Shown here one piece after another: positions 46,397 through 53,953 of a stretch of 64,000 nt of DNA. The translations under genes were made by a program, and so were the position numbers. Numbering within the stretch: the first letter of the stretch is position 1; every line of letters begins with the position of its first letter. The notes beneath the pieces were generated by a model, which worked only from the letters and a program-made list of their open reading frames with translations, was not told the origin of the DNA and did no database searches. The stretch comes from CAIWHR01 sp963781285 (GTDB lineage Bacteria > Pseudomonadota > Gammaproteobacteria > Burkholderiales > Casimicrobiaceae). The DNA is taken from assembly GCA_963781285.1 (NCBI GenBank), contig CAWAFI010000021.1, forward strand, positions 83,247 to 147,246, given 5' to 3'.

Positions 46397-47626
46397 CTAC
46401 TCCACGAACAGCAATGCGGGGCACTCGAGATAGCGGCGCAGCGCCTGCACGAACTCGGCCGCCTGCTGACCGTCGACGACCCGGTGATCGAACGACGACG
46501 ACAGGTTCATCATTTTCCGCGGCACGATCACCCCGGATCGAATGACGGCTCGCTCGACGATGCGGTTCACGCCGACGATCGCGACTTCCGGTGTGTTGAT
46601 CACCGGCGTGGTGACGATGCCGCCGAGGGGACCGAGGCTCGTGATGGTGATCGTCGAGCCGGAGAGCTCGTCGCGCGTCGCCTTGCCGGAGCGCGCAGCT
46701 TCAGCGAGGCGTGTCACTTCGGCGGCGCTGGACCACAGGTCGCGCGCCTCGGCATGGCGGACGACCGGCACCATGAGCCCGGCCTCCGTCTGCGCCGCTA
46801 CGCCGATGTGCACGGCGCCATACCGCGTGACGATGCCCTTCTCGTCGTCGAAACGGGCGTTCATCTGCGGGAACGAAGGCATGGCGAGCACGATGGCGCG
46901 CATCAGGAACGGCAGCACGGTGAGCCGTCCCCGCTCCTTGCCGTGCTCGTCGTTGAGCTGCGCGCGCAGCGCCTCGAGCTCGGTGACGTCGATTTCCTCG
47001 ACGTAGGTGAAATGCGGGATGCGCAGGGATTCGCGCATGCGCAGCGCGATCTGCCGGCGCAAACCGATCACGGCCACGTCGTGCTGGTCGTTGCGCTCGG
47101 CGTAGCGCGGCGCGCGTTCAGGTTTTGCGCTGGCGCCTTCCGCATGGCGCACGAGGTCGTCGTGTCCGATCCGTCCGCCGGGCCCGCTCCCGCGCACACG
47201 GGTCAAGTCGATCTGCAGCTCGCGCGCATGGCGGCGAACGGAGGGGGACGCAAGCGGCTTGTCGATAGAAGTAATCGTTTCGGAGACTGGCGTCGCCGGC
47301 GCAGCGGCAGTCTTCCCGGCTGCCCTCGCAGACGGAGCACTCGTCGCTCCGGCCGCCGGCGTAGCCGCCGCGCCCGTACCTGCCCCATCCGTTTCGAGCC
47401 GGATCAGTTCGGCGCCCACGGCAAGCTTGTCGCCGGCCTTTCCGCCAAGCGACACCACGCGGCCCGAAATCGGCGACGGCACCTCGACGGTCGCCTTGTC
47501 CGTCATCAGGTCGGCGACGGTCTGATCCGCTTTGATCGTATCGCCCGGCTGGACGTACCACTCGACGACCTCGACTTCGGCGATGCCTTCGCCGATGTCG
47601 GGCACCTTGACGACGTGGACGCTCAT
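46397..47626 (-). CDS. bkdB: branched-chain 2-oxoacid dehydrogenase E2 (dihydrolipoamide acyltransferase)
   Basis: E2 core of the branched-chain keto-acid dehydrogenase complex. The 409-residue protein has an N-terminal lipoyl domain with modified lysine K44 in DLMTDKATVEVPSP, an Ala/Pro-rich linker, the E1/E3-binding domain (LASPSVRRHARELQIDLTRV, near 130) and the catalytic domain with the HxxxDG motif in SFDHRVVDGQQAAEF near the C-terminus. The start at 47626 is fixed by the lipoyl domain; the frame upstream is non-coding and holds REP-like palindromes. No lpd (E3) gene is present. Confidence 0.95.
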   Translation of the reverse strand: MSVHVVKVPDIGEGIAEVEVVEWYVQPGDTIKADQTVADLMTDKATVEVPSPISGRVVSLGGKAGDKLAVGAELIRLETDGAGTGAAATPAAGATSAPSARAAGKTAAAPATPVSETITSIDKPLASPSVRRHARELQIDLTRVRGSGPGGRIGHDDLVRHAEGASAKPERAPRYAERNDQHDVAVIGLRRQIALRMRESLRIPHFTYVEEIDVTELEALRAQLNDEHGKERGRLTVLPFLMRAIVLAMPSFPQMNARFDDEKGIVTRYGAVHIGVAAQTEAGLMVPVVRHAEARDLWSSAAEVTRLAEAARSGKATRDELSGSTITITSLGPLGGIVTTPVINTPEVAIVGVNRIVERAVIRSGVIVPRKMMNLSSSFDHRVVDGQQAAEFVQALRRYLECPALLFVE

Positions 47627-47637
47627 GTCAAAACACT

Positions 47638-47730
47638 CGTCATTCCCGCGAAGGCGGGAATCCAGCGTCTCGGGTCGAACATTCGAATGCGACTGCGCAA
47701 CGACACTGGGTCCCCGCCTGCGCGGGGACG
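47638..47730. repeat. pair of REP-like palindromes
   Basis: ATTCCCGC-GAAG-GCGGGAAT (47642-47661) and GTCCCCGC-CTGC-GCGGGGAC (47710-47729) are hairpins facing each other in the 164-nt gap between bkdA2 and bkdB. The first lies in a 32-nt stretch identical to 57434-57465. Confidence 0.85.
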
Positions 47731-47790
47731 ACGAAAGGATGCATGCGTCTGCCTCATTCGTCCTGGAAACAACATCTTGACTGTTGACAT

Positions 47791-48804
47791 CTAAACCTCC
47801 AGCACGCGCCGGAACGCGGCGCCGACCCGGTCCGGGCCGGGGAAATAGGCCCACTCCTGCGCGTGCGGATACGGCGTGTCCCATCCGGTGACGCGCTCGA
47901 TCGGCGCCTCCAGATTGAAGAAGCAATGCTCCTGGACGAGTGCCGCGAGCTCCGCGCCGAAGCCGCTGGTGCGCGTCGCTTCGTGGACGATCACGCAGCG
48001 GCCGGTCTTCCTGACCGAATTGGCGACGGCGTCGACGTCCATCGGCCAGAGGCTGCGCAGATCGATGATCTCCGCGTCGATGCCAGTCTCGCGCGCCGCC
48101 GCTTCCGAGACCCACACCATCGTGCCGTACGTGAGCACGGTGAGCGCGTTGCCCGGGCGGATGATCGCGGCCGACTCGAGCGGCACCGTGTAATGGCCCT
48201 CCGGCACTTCGGCGAGAGGCAAGCCCGTCCACGGCACGACCGGCTTGTCGTGATGCCCGTCGAACGGGCCGTTATAGAGGCGCTTGGGCTCGAGAAAGAT
48301 CACCGGGTCATCGCATTCGATCGACGCGATGAGCAGGCCCTTGGCGTCGTACGGATTGGACGGCATCACGGTGCGCAGGCCGCACACGTGCGTCAACAGC
48401 GCTTCGGGACTCTGGCTGTGCGTCTGTCCGCCATAGATGCCGCCGCCGCACGGCATGCGCACGGTGATCGGCGCGGTGAAATCGCCCGCCGAGCGATAGC
48501 GCACGCGCGCGGCCTCGGACACGATCTGGTCGTAGGCAGGGTAGAAATAGTCCGCGAACTGGATCTCGGCGACCGGGCGCAGTCCGTACGCGCCCATACC
48601 GACGGCGATACCGACGATGCCGCCCTCGGCGATCGGCGTGTCGAACACGCGCGAGGCGCCGTACTTCGCCTGCAAACCGTCCGTGCACCGGAAGACGCCG
48701 CCGAAGAACCCCACGTCCTGGCCGAACACCACCACGTTGTCGTCGCGCCCGAGCATCACGTCCATCGCCGAGCGGATCGCCTGGATCATCGTCATCGAGG
48801 CCAT
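47791..48804 (-). CDS. bkdA2: branched-chain 2-oxoacid dehydrogenase E1 beta subunit
   Basis: The beta subunit of the thiamine-diphosphate-dependent E1, 337 residues. Characteristic blocks are VFGQDVGFFGGVFRCTDGLQ, DTPIAEGGIVGIAVGMGAYG, the FADYFYPAYDQIVSEAAR segment and the C-terminal GWDTPYPHAQEWAYFPG. It follows bkdA1 by 2 nt. A larger gap with REP palindromes separates it from bkdB. Confidence 0.96.
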   Translation of the reverse strand: MASMTMIQAIRSAMDVMLGRDDNVVVFGQDVGFFGGVFRCTDGLQAKYGASRVFDTPIAEGGIVGIAVGMGAYGLRPVAEIQFADYFYPAYDQIVSEAARVRYRSAGDFTAPITVRMPCGGGIYGGQTHSQSPEALLTHVCGLRTVMPSNPYDAKGLLIASIECDDPVIFLEPKRLYNGPFDGHHDKPVVPWTGLPLAEVPEGHYTVPLESAAIIRPGNALTVLTYGTMVWVSEAAARETGIDAEIIDLRSLWPMDVDAVANSVRKTGRCVIVHEATRTSGFGAELAALVQEHCFFNLEAPIERVTGWDTPYPHAQEWAYFPGPDRVGAAFRRVLEV

Positions 48805-48806
48805 GC

Positions 48807-50039
48807 TCAGGCTCCCAGCTCGTCGCGCTGTCGCTTCAAGTGCGCCGGCATGTCGTTGTAGACATCATCGAACATGGTCGAGGCATCGTGCACGTGGCCG
48901 GACGCCAGGCTGCCGTAGCTCTCGGCCTCCTTCTGCGCCGCGACCACTTCTTCCTCGAGCTCCTTCTGCATGCGCGTGTACTCGTCCTCCGTCAACGCGC
49001 CGATCGCGAGCAGGTGCTTCTTCAGCCGCTGCACGGGATCGCCCAGCGGAAACCGCTTCCAGTCGTCTGCCGGCCGGTACTTGGACGGATCGTCGGAGGT
49101 CGAGTGCGCTCCCCCGCGGTAGGTGATCCATTCGATCAGCGTCGGCCCCAGCCCGCGCCGCGCGCGCTCCGCGGCCCAGCGCGAGGTCGCGAGCACCGCC
49201 AGGAAATCGTTGCCATCGACGCGCATCGAGGCGATGCCGTTCCCCACGCCCCGTGCGGCAAACGTGGCGGCCTCGCCGCCGGCGATGCCCGTGAACGAGG
49301 AAATCGCCCACTGGTTGTTGACGATGTTGAGGATGACCGGCGCCCGGTACACCGCCGCGAACGTGAGCGCGCTGTGGAAGTCGGCTTCGGCCGTCGAGCC
49401 GTCGCCGATCCACGCCGACGAGACCCGCGTGTCGCCTTTGATCGCCGAGGCCATCGCCCAGCCCACGGCCTGGATGTATTGCGTGCCGAGGTTGCCCGAG
49501 ACCGAGAAGAAGCCGCTCGACTTCGACGAGTACATCACCGGCAGCTGGCGCCCCTTGAGCGGGTCGTGGCTGTTCGAGAGGAGCTGGCACATCATGTCGA
49601 CGAGGCTGTAGCCGCGCGCGACGAGAATGCCCTGCTGGCGATAGGTGGGAAAGCACATGTCGTCCGGCTCGAGGGCGAGCACCTGCCCGATGCTGATCGC
49701 CTCCTCGCCCAGGCTCTGCATGTAGAACGAGATCTTTTTCTGCCGCTGCGCGATCTGCATGCGGGCATCGAAGATCCGGGTCTTCTGCATCGCGCGCAAT
49801 CCGGCGCGCAAGAGCTCCGGGTCCGCCTTGGGATCCCACGGACCGACGGCACGCCCCTCGTCGTCCAGGACACGGATGAGCGCGTCGGCAACATCCATGG
49901 TCTCGGAGGGCCGCGTGTCGACGGCCGGCCGCCGCACCGCGCCCGCGGGCGACAGATTGAGATAGGAAAAATCGGTTTCGCGACCCGGGCGTCCGGTCGG
50001 CTCGGGCACGTGCAGCTTGAGCGGGGGGAACTGACTCAC
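48807..50039 (-). CDS. bkdA1: branched-chain 2-oxoacid dehydrogenase E1 alpha subunit
   Basis: The alpha subunit of E1, 410 residues, closely resembling Pseudomonas BkdA1. It has the opening LHVPEPTGRPGRETDFSYL, QKKISFYMQSLGEEAISIG, CFPTYRQQGILVARG, and the thiamine-diphosphate motif starting GDGSTAEADFHSALTF and ending NNQWAIS. The phosphorylation-loop-like HSTSDDPSKYRP is conserved. It is the first gene of bkdA1-bkdA2-bkdB, acting in valine/leucine/isoleucine catabolism. The 273-nt upstream region to the brnA remnant probably carries the promoter; no regulator gene (bkdR) is adjacent. Confidence 0.97.
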   Translation of the reverse strand: MSQFPPLKLHVPEPTGRPGRETDFSYLNLSPAGAVRRPAVDTRPSETMDVADALIRVLDDEGRAVGPWDPKADPELLRAGLRAMQKTRIFDARMQIAQRQKKISFYMQSLGEEAISIGQVLALEPDDMCFPTYRQQGILVARGYSLVDMMCQLLSNSHDPLKGRQLPVMYSSKSSGFFSVSGNLGTQYIQAVGWAMASAIKGDTRVSSAWIGDGSTAEADFHSALTFAAVYRAPVILNIVNNQWAISSFTGIAGGEAATFAARGVGNGIASMRVDGNDFLAVLATSRWAAERARRGLGPTLIEWITYRGGAHSTSDDPSKYRPADDWKRFPLGDPVQRLKKHLLAIGALTEDEYTRMQKELEEEVVAAQKEAESYGSLASGHVHDASTMFDDVYNDMPAHLKRQRDELGA

Positions 50040-50312
50040 GTCTTCCTCCAGGCCTCGTGGGCTTGTCGTTTTTCGCCTTGGGTGGGCGGTTTAGCACCGG
50101 GCCGCCCGGTCGGGATGGCCGCGGCGGCGTCGAGCATAACGCCGAAGCCGCAATTGCGAAACTCCGATCCGGGGCCGCTCTACATGGGCGCCGGATCGCG
50201 AGTATTTCGCCTGAGATTCCGTGGTGTTGGGCGGCGTGAGCGTCGAGCTACGCGCGATCGAAAGTCTTGCGGTGTCTATTCCGGGAGTCGACCGACAAGA
50301 ATTGGCGGCGAA

Positions 50313-50572
50313 TTAAGCCGAGAGCTTCTCCTCGAGCCAGACCTTGATCAGCGATTGGTAGGGGACGTCGCGAACATTGGCGGCTGCTTTGAGTCGCTCG
50401 AGCGTGTGCACAGGCAGCCGCAGCGAGATACTCGGGTCGAAGGCTTGAGATTAGGCAGGCGCACGCGCTTGGCCTGAGACCAGTCAACCAGTCCCGCGCT
50501 GTCATGCGCCTCCCAAAAACCGCGCTCTTGCGCCTCCGACCTGAATTTCGGAACCTTAGTCTTTGCGGTCAT
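50313..50572 (-). pseudogene. brnA: BrnA-type antitoxin with frameshift
   Basis: From the ATG at 50572 the first frame encodes VPKFRSEAQERGFWEAHDSA and WSQAKRVRLPNLKPST. After a one-base shift near 50432-50437 the second frame continues SISLRLPVHTLERLKAAANV and PYQSLIKVWLEEKLSA-stop. Both parts match BrnA ribbon-helix-helix antitoxins. One extra C in the CCC run would restore the frame, so loss or a base-calling error are both possible. Confidence 0.8.
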
Positions 50573-50810
50573 AGAAACTCCTTTCCCTCCGATGCATGTC
50601 GCGCGCGGAAATGACTTGGATTCGCGTTTCATTCGCTCGCAATGTGAACGTAATGTGAAGGTGTCGCCCGTCGATCGTCAGCCCCAACGCATGAAACCGT
50701 GATTCGCCGGCGGAATGTCCGGGATCGGGCACCATGGGCAAGTGCGGGTCGAAAAATGCCATGGATTCGTTCATTAGCCGCAGCTTTATGGACATTTGTC
50801 TTCCGCGTCA
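50556..50810 (-). pseudogene. brnT: BrnT-type toxin, damaged N-terminal part
   Basis: The C-terminal frame encodes FFDPHLPMVPDPGHSAGESR, HITFTLRANETRIQVISARD and RRERSFY, typical of the BrnT RNase toxin. In a different frame upstream is HKAAANERIHG, the N-terminal BrnT block (KAAANxRKHG). The linking VSFEEA-type segment is missing, indicating a deletion of about 20 nt with frameshift. The toxin is therefore probably dead. Its end overlaps the brnA start by 17 nt, the normal brnTA arrangement. Confidence 0.8.
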
Positions 50811-50946
50811 AGACAGGCGCGCTGCATCTGCACTTGCGTAACATGGAGGACGTCGAGGCGGCGCGAAATCGGCCGGATGGATGATGCGGGTAACGGGGAG
50901 ATGAACGGGATTGAGGTTCCAGCCTCTACTTCCGCGATGCGTTCGC

Positions 50947-51336
50947 TCAGGCGAGCACCACGGGGACCGGCGAATCCTTGCGCGCACGCTTCACCAGTCT
51001 CGCGTCGAACGTGACGAAGCGCTCAGCGGCCGCACTGCTGGCGAGATGCAGCGCGTCGGCAAAATCGATCCCGCGTTCAAGCATGCGGATTGCCAGATGC
51101 GCGGCAGGAGCGTCCTCGAACGTGACGGTCGGCAGCCCAAGCAAGGCGAGAAAGGCCCGCGCGATCGCCGCAGTCGGGAGGCCGTAGCTGTAACGAAGCA
51201 CCCACTCCGATTCCAGCAGGACGGTCTTTGGCACGAACACCGGTGCGGCCCTGAACACGGCGGCCGAGCGCGCCGCCTGCGCAGCGTTGTCGTTGGTGAG
51301 CAGGCGGACGAGAACGTTAGTATCGACCGCGATCAC
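50947..51336 (-). CDS. vapC: PIN-domain toxin VapC
   Basis: A 129-residue PIN-domain ribonuclease. Acidic catalytic residues are in MIAVDTNVLVRLL (D5), LLESEWVLRYSY (near E42), GIDFADALHLASS (near D96) and FVTFDARLVKRA (near D114). It overlaps vapB by 20 nt. Cleavage target (tRNA, rRNA or mRNA) is not predictable from the sequence. Intact, in contrast to the neighbouring brnTA. Confidence 0.9.
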   Translation of the reverse strand: MIAVDTNVLVRLLTNDNAAQAARSAAVFRAAPVFVPKTVLLESEWVLRYSYGLPTAAIARAFLALLGLPTVTFEDAPAAHLAIRMLERGIDFADALHLASSAAAERFVTFDARLVKRARKDSPVPVVLA

Positions 51337-51583
51337 GGCGCGCCTTCACGCCTCGCTCTACCGCGCGTTGCATATCCGCCATCGAGCGCGTCGGTCCGCG
51401 GTACCCGGTACTGCCGATGACGTCTTCCAGTCGCGTCGCGGGCACTGGCCGCAGCGGCCGCAGCAGCACGCCCTCGGCCACCCGCTCGACCAGGAACTCG
51501 GTGCCTTCGCTCCACTGATCGGCGTCGCGGATCGCCTTCGGCAGCACCAGCTGGCCCTTCGAGGAGAGACGAGTCGTTTCCAT
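51317..51583 (-). CDS. vapB: AbrB-type antitoxin VapB
   Basis: An 88-residue antitoxin with the swapped-hairpin AbrB DNA-binding fold at the N-terminus (METTRLSSKGQLVLPKAIRD). A C-terminal tail wraps the toxin (TRSMADMQRAVERGVKARRD). The Met at 51583 was chosen as the conserved start; upstream Met codons add unrelated residues. It lies before vapC with the usual overlap and likely represses its own promoter. Confidence 0.88.
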   Translation of the reverse strand: METTRLSSKGQLVLPKAIRDADQWSEGTEFLVERVAEGVLLRPLRPVPATRLEDVIGSTGYRGPTRSMADMQRAVERGVKARRDRGRY

Positions 51584-51602
51584 GGCGTGTGGACGTGGTG
51601 AG

Positions 51603-51620
51603 GTAAGACGATAGTAAGAC
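51603..51620 (-). promoter_or_regulatory. direct repeat, possible VapB operator
   Basis: GTAAGAC occurs twice (51603-51609 and 51614-51620) with an 11-bp period, one helical turn, 20-37 nt upstream of the vapB start. The position fits an autoregulatory operator overlapping the promoter. Confidence 0.4.
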
Positions 51621-51731
51621 ACTGTACGTCGAAATGAGCTCTCGCGCAATCGGTCGGAAGGCTCATCGCCAAAGCAGGCGAATCTGCGCCGTGCATGCGG
51701 AGCAATTTGCCTGCCTAGTCCGGCGAACGCC

Positions 51732-52578
51732 TCAGACCAGCGAAGGGACCGCCGAGAGTGTCTCGACCAGGTCGGTCAGCACCTCGCCGCAGCCGTGCTC
51801 GACCTTGAGCGTGAACAGGTGATCGGCGCGCGTACGGCCACGGTTGATCGCGGCGATGGCCTTGCCCATCCCATGCGCGTGCTCGCAAAACCGGTAACCC
51901 GAGTACACCATCAGCGACGAGCCGACGACGAGCATGGCATCGGCTTCCTCCAGCGCGGCCCGCGCGGCGTCGACGCGGGTCGCGGGGGATGCCTTCGCCG
52001 AAGAACACGACATCGGGCTTGAGCATGCCGCCGCAATGTCCACACTGCGGCACGCTGAACTCGTCCAGCCCCCAATGCTCGAGATCGGCATCGCCATCCG
52101 GCGCCGTTTCCGCCACCGCGTCGAAGAAGGCGGGGTTCTGCTCCTCTAAAGTGAGCTGAAGGGTCTCGCGTGCCTGCGTCGCACCGCACCCGAGGCAGAT
52201 CACGCGACCGATGTTGCCGTGCAGTTCGATGACCTCGGTACTGCCGGCCCTCTGATGCAGCCCATCGACGTTCTGAGTAACAAGCAAGTGCAGCCGCTGC
52301 ATCGCCTCCAACGACGCGAGTGCGACGTGGGCGACATTGGGCTGCGCACGCGCAACAACGGGCCACCCAATCATGCTGCGCGCCCAGTAGCGCTGTCGCG
52401 TTGCCTCGGAGCGCAGGAAGTCCTGCAGCATCACGGGCGCGCGGCGCTTCCAGTTGCCGCTTTCATCACGGTAGCCAGGGATGCCCGAATCGGCACTCAC
52501 CCCGGCACCGGTCAGGACGAACAGCCGCCGATACCGTCGTGCGAAGTCATGGAGGTCAATCACGGCGTTGAGCGCCAA
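51732..52578 (-). pseudogene. sirtuin (SIR2-family NAD-dependent protein deacylase) with one frameshift
   Basis: The first frame encodes an SIR2 core: LTGAGVSADSGIPGYRDESG for NAD, TQNVDGLHQRAGS, catalytic His in VIELHGNIG, and zinc cysteines in CLGCGAT and CGHCGG. It runs to KPDVVFFGEGIP, then is lost. The second frame resumes with TRVDAARAALEEADAMLVVG, SSLMVYSGYRF and ends at 51732. Deleting one base from the G5 run at 51984-51988 joins the frames perfectly. About 281 residues if intact. The shift is either a recent mutation or a homopolymer error. This is a class III-type bacterial sirtuin without extra domains. Confidence 0.85.
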
Positions 52579-52761
52579 AGTTGGCGGGAGGGGGCGCGAT
52601 TAGCAATACCTGGCGAGGGTTCTCGATTCAATCGCGGGAGCCAGATCGAGCATGGTTAGCAAAAATGCGAACGGCGATCGGCGTACGGAAACGCGCGGAA
52701 TCGGCCCCAATTCGGCCCCAATTCGGTCGAACGACTCATGGGCATCTCCGCTTGTGGGAGG

Positions 52762-52775
52762 TAGCATTTTTGCTA
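52762..52775 (+). promoter_or_regulatory. palindromic operator upstream of the XRE gene
   Basis: TAGCA-TTTT-TGCTA is a perfect palindrome ending 28 nt before the start at 52804. A related TTAGCAAAAATGC lies at 52656-52668. Twin sites of this type are expected for autoregulated XRE antitoxin-like proteins. Confidence 0.6.
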
Positions 52776-52803
52776 TCCATCCGGCGCACCGCCTACCTCT
52801 GCC

Positions 52804-53106
52804 ATGTACGAGCCCTCCGAAGTTCTGGCCAGCAACCTCGCTTCACTCACGGAAGGGCGCAAGAAACGGCCTACGCCAGCGCTCACGACTGATCGCCTAT
52901 TGCAGGCGCTGGTGGCCGATCTCGTAGCTGCACGGGGCGCCGCGGGAATGACGCAGGAGGAAGTCGCCGCGAGGATGTGGACGACCAGGAGCGTCGTGTC
53001 GCGTCTGGAGAGCGGCGTGCGCACTCGTCCGACGCTAACCACCATCGAGAGATATGCGGTCGCCGTGGGTGCCACGGTCGAAATCCGCGTGCGGATAAGG
53101 CGGTAG
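52804..53106 (+). CDS. XRE-family transcriptional regulator
   Basis: A 100-residue protein whose C-terminal two thirds form an XRE helix-turn-helix (LVADLVAARGAAGMTQEEVA, then SVVSRLESGVRTRPTLTTIE). The N-terminal part (YEPSEVLASNLASLTEGRKK) may be an oligomerisation arm. It resembles HigA-type antitoxins, but no toxin gene is adjacent on either side, so it may be an orphan. It carries a palindrome just upstream and probably represses itself. Confidence 0.85.
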   Translation: MYEPSEVLASNLASLTEGRKKRPTPALTTDRLLQALVADLVAARGAAGMTQEEVAARMWTTRSVVSRLESGVRTRPTLTTIERYAVAVGATVEIRVRIRR

Positions 53107-53150
53107 CTCGAGCGGTACGCGGACAAGCCGCTCTAGATCGGCGGGGTCGC

Positions 53151-53357
53151 TCAGTCGGCCCCAACACACCACACGGAGCAAGGTTGGCTCGGGCGATTCA
53201 AGTATTTTTTCTTGAGTTGTTCCCGTAGTTCCCGAGCACGGAAGACCTCCTCGGGCGATGCGATGACCGGTACCGCAAGACTGGGATCACTGGCTAGGGC
53301 CTTGGCCGTGGACGGCGGAGGCTGATTCGGATCCCAGGCTGGTTTACTGCAATGCAC
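53151..53357 (-). CDS. small hypothetical protein ending WCVGAD
   Basis: A 68-residue product from a GTG start at 53357. It has a Pro-rich N-terminal half and a helical segment EEVFRARELREQLKKKYLN, ending SVWCVGAD. I recall similar small proteins ending CVG(A/V)D in proteobacteria, but no function is known. It is convergent with the XRE gene (44 nt apart). Moderate confidence that it is expressed. Confidence 0.45.
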   Translation of the reverse strand: MHCSKPAWDPNQPPPSTAKALASDPSLAVPVIASPEEVFRARELREQLKKKYLNRPSQPCSVWCVGAD

Positions 53358-53538
53358 AAATCGATGCTAGAAGGATTTCTACCAAAGCGTCAATGATTCG
53401 TTGCGTTATCGTAACTCTTGGGGGCGTATTGTCGCGGCGCTGCAACATTATCGCGACTCCCCCGAGGGTGCGCGCACTCCAGTATCATGCGCATGAGCGG
53501 GTGTTGTTTCCTAGCGGATGGATTGGTAGGCAAGCCCC

Positions 53539-53868
53539 ATGACTTGGTTTGACCATCATCACCGAAGCAAGAAGCTTGCGTCGGCCGCCAAGTCATCGCT
53601 GCGTCAAGGCGATGAAGCGATGGCGCGGCGCTTGTACACCCAGGCAGCGCAGGAAGCGGAACAAGCGCTCGCGCAGGTGTCCCGCGAAAAGCAGGTGACG
53701 CTGGGGGTCATTGCCATGTTTGCGGCTTCCTTGTGGCGCCGAGCCAATCGATCCGATGAGGCCGCCCGCGTTGCGCGCCTGATCCGCGGGGCACCCGACC
53801 TATTTCCCATCACCTTGGGGCCACTCGACGGCACCACGGCTGAAGGCACGCAACCCAAGCGCGGGTAA
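53539..53868 (+). CDS. small hypothetical protein, helical repeat-like
   Basis: A 109-residue product starting MTWFDHHHRSKKLASAAKSS, with helices that look like one TPR-like pair (LRQGDEAMARRLYTQAAQEA; ASLWRRANRSDEAARVARLI). No signal or membrane segment. Function unknown. It is convergent with the UvrD-like gene (85 nt gap). Confidence 0.6.
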   Translation: MTWFDHHHRSKKLASAAKSSLRQGDEAMARRLYTQAAQEAEQALAQVSREKQVTLGVIAMFAASLWRRANRSDEAARVARLIRGAPDLFPITLGPLDGTTAEGTQPKRG

Positions 53869-53953
53869 CTCTTCCTCAGCCTTCTTTAGTTCCTAGCTGG
53901 GGTTGTTCCTTTGCGTACCTGCTCGCTTCGGTCCCTGACCGTCTGCTATCAAA

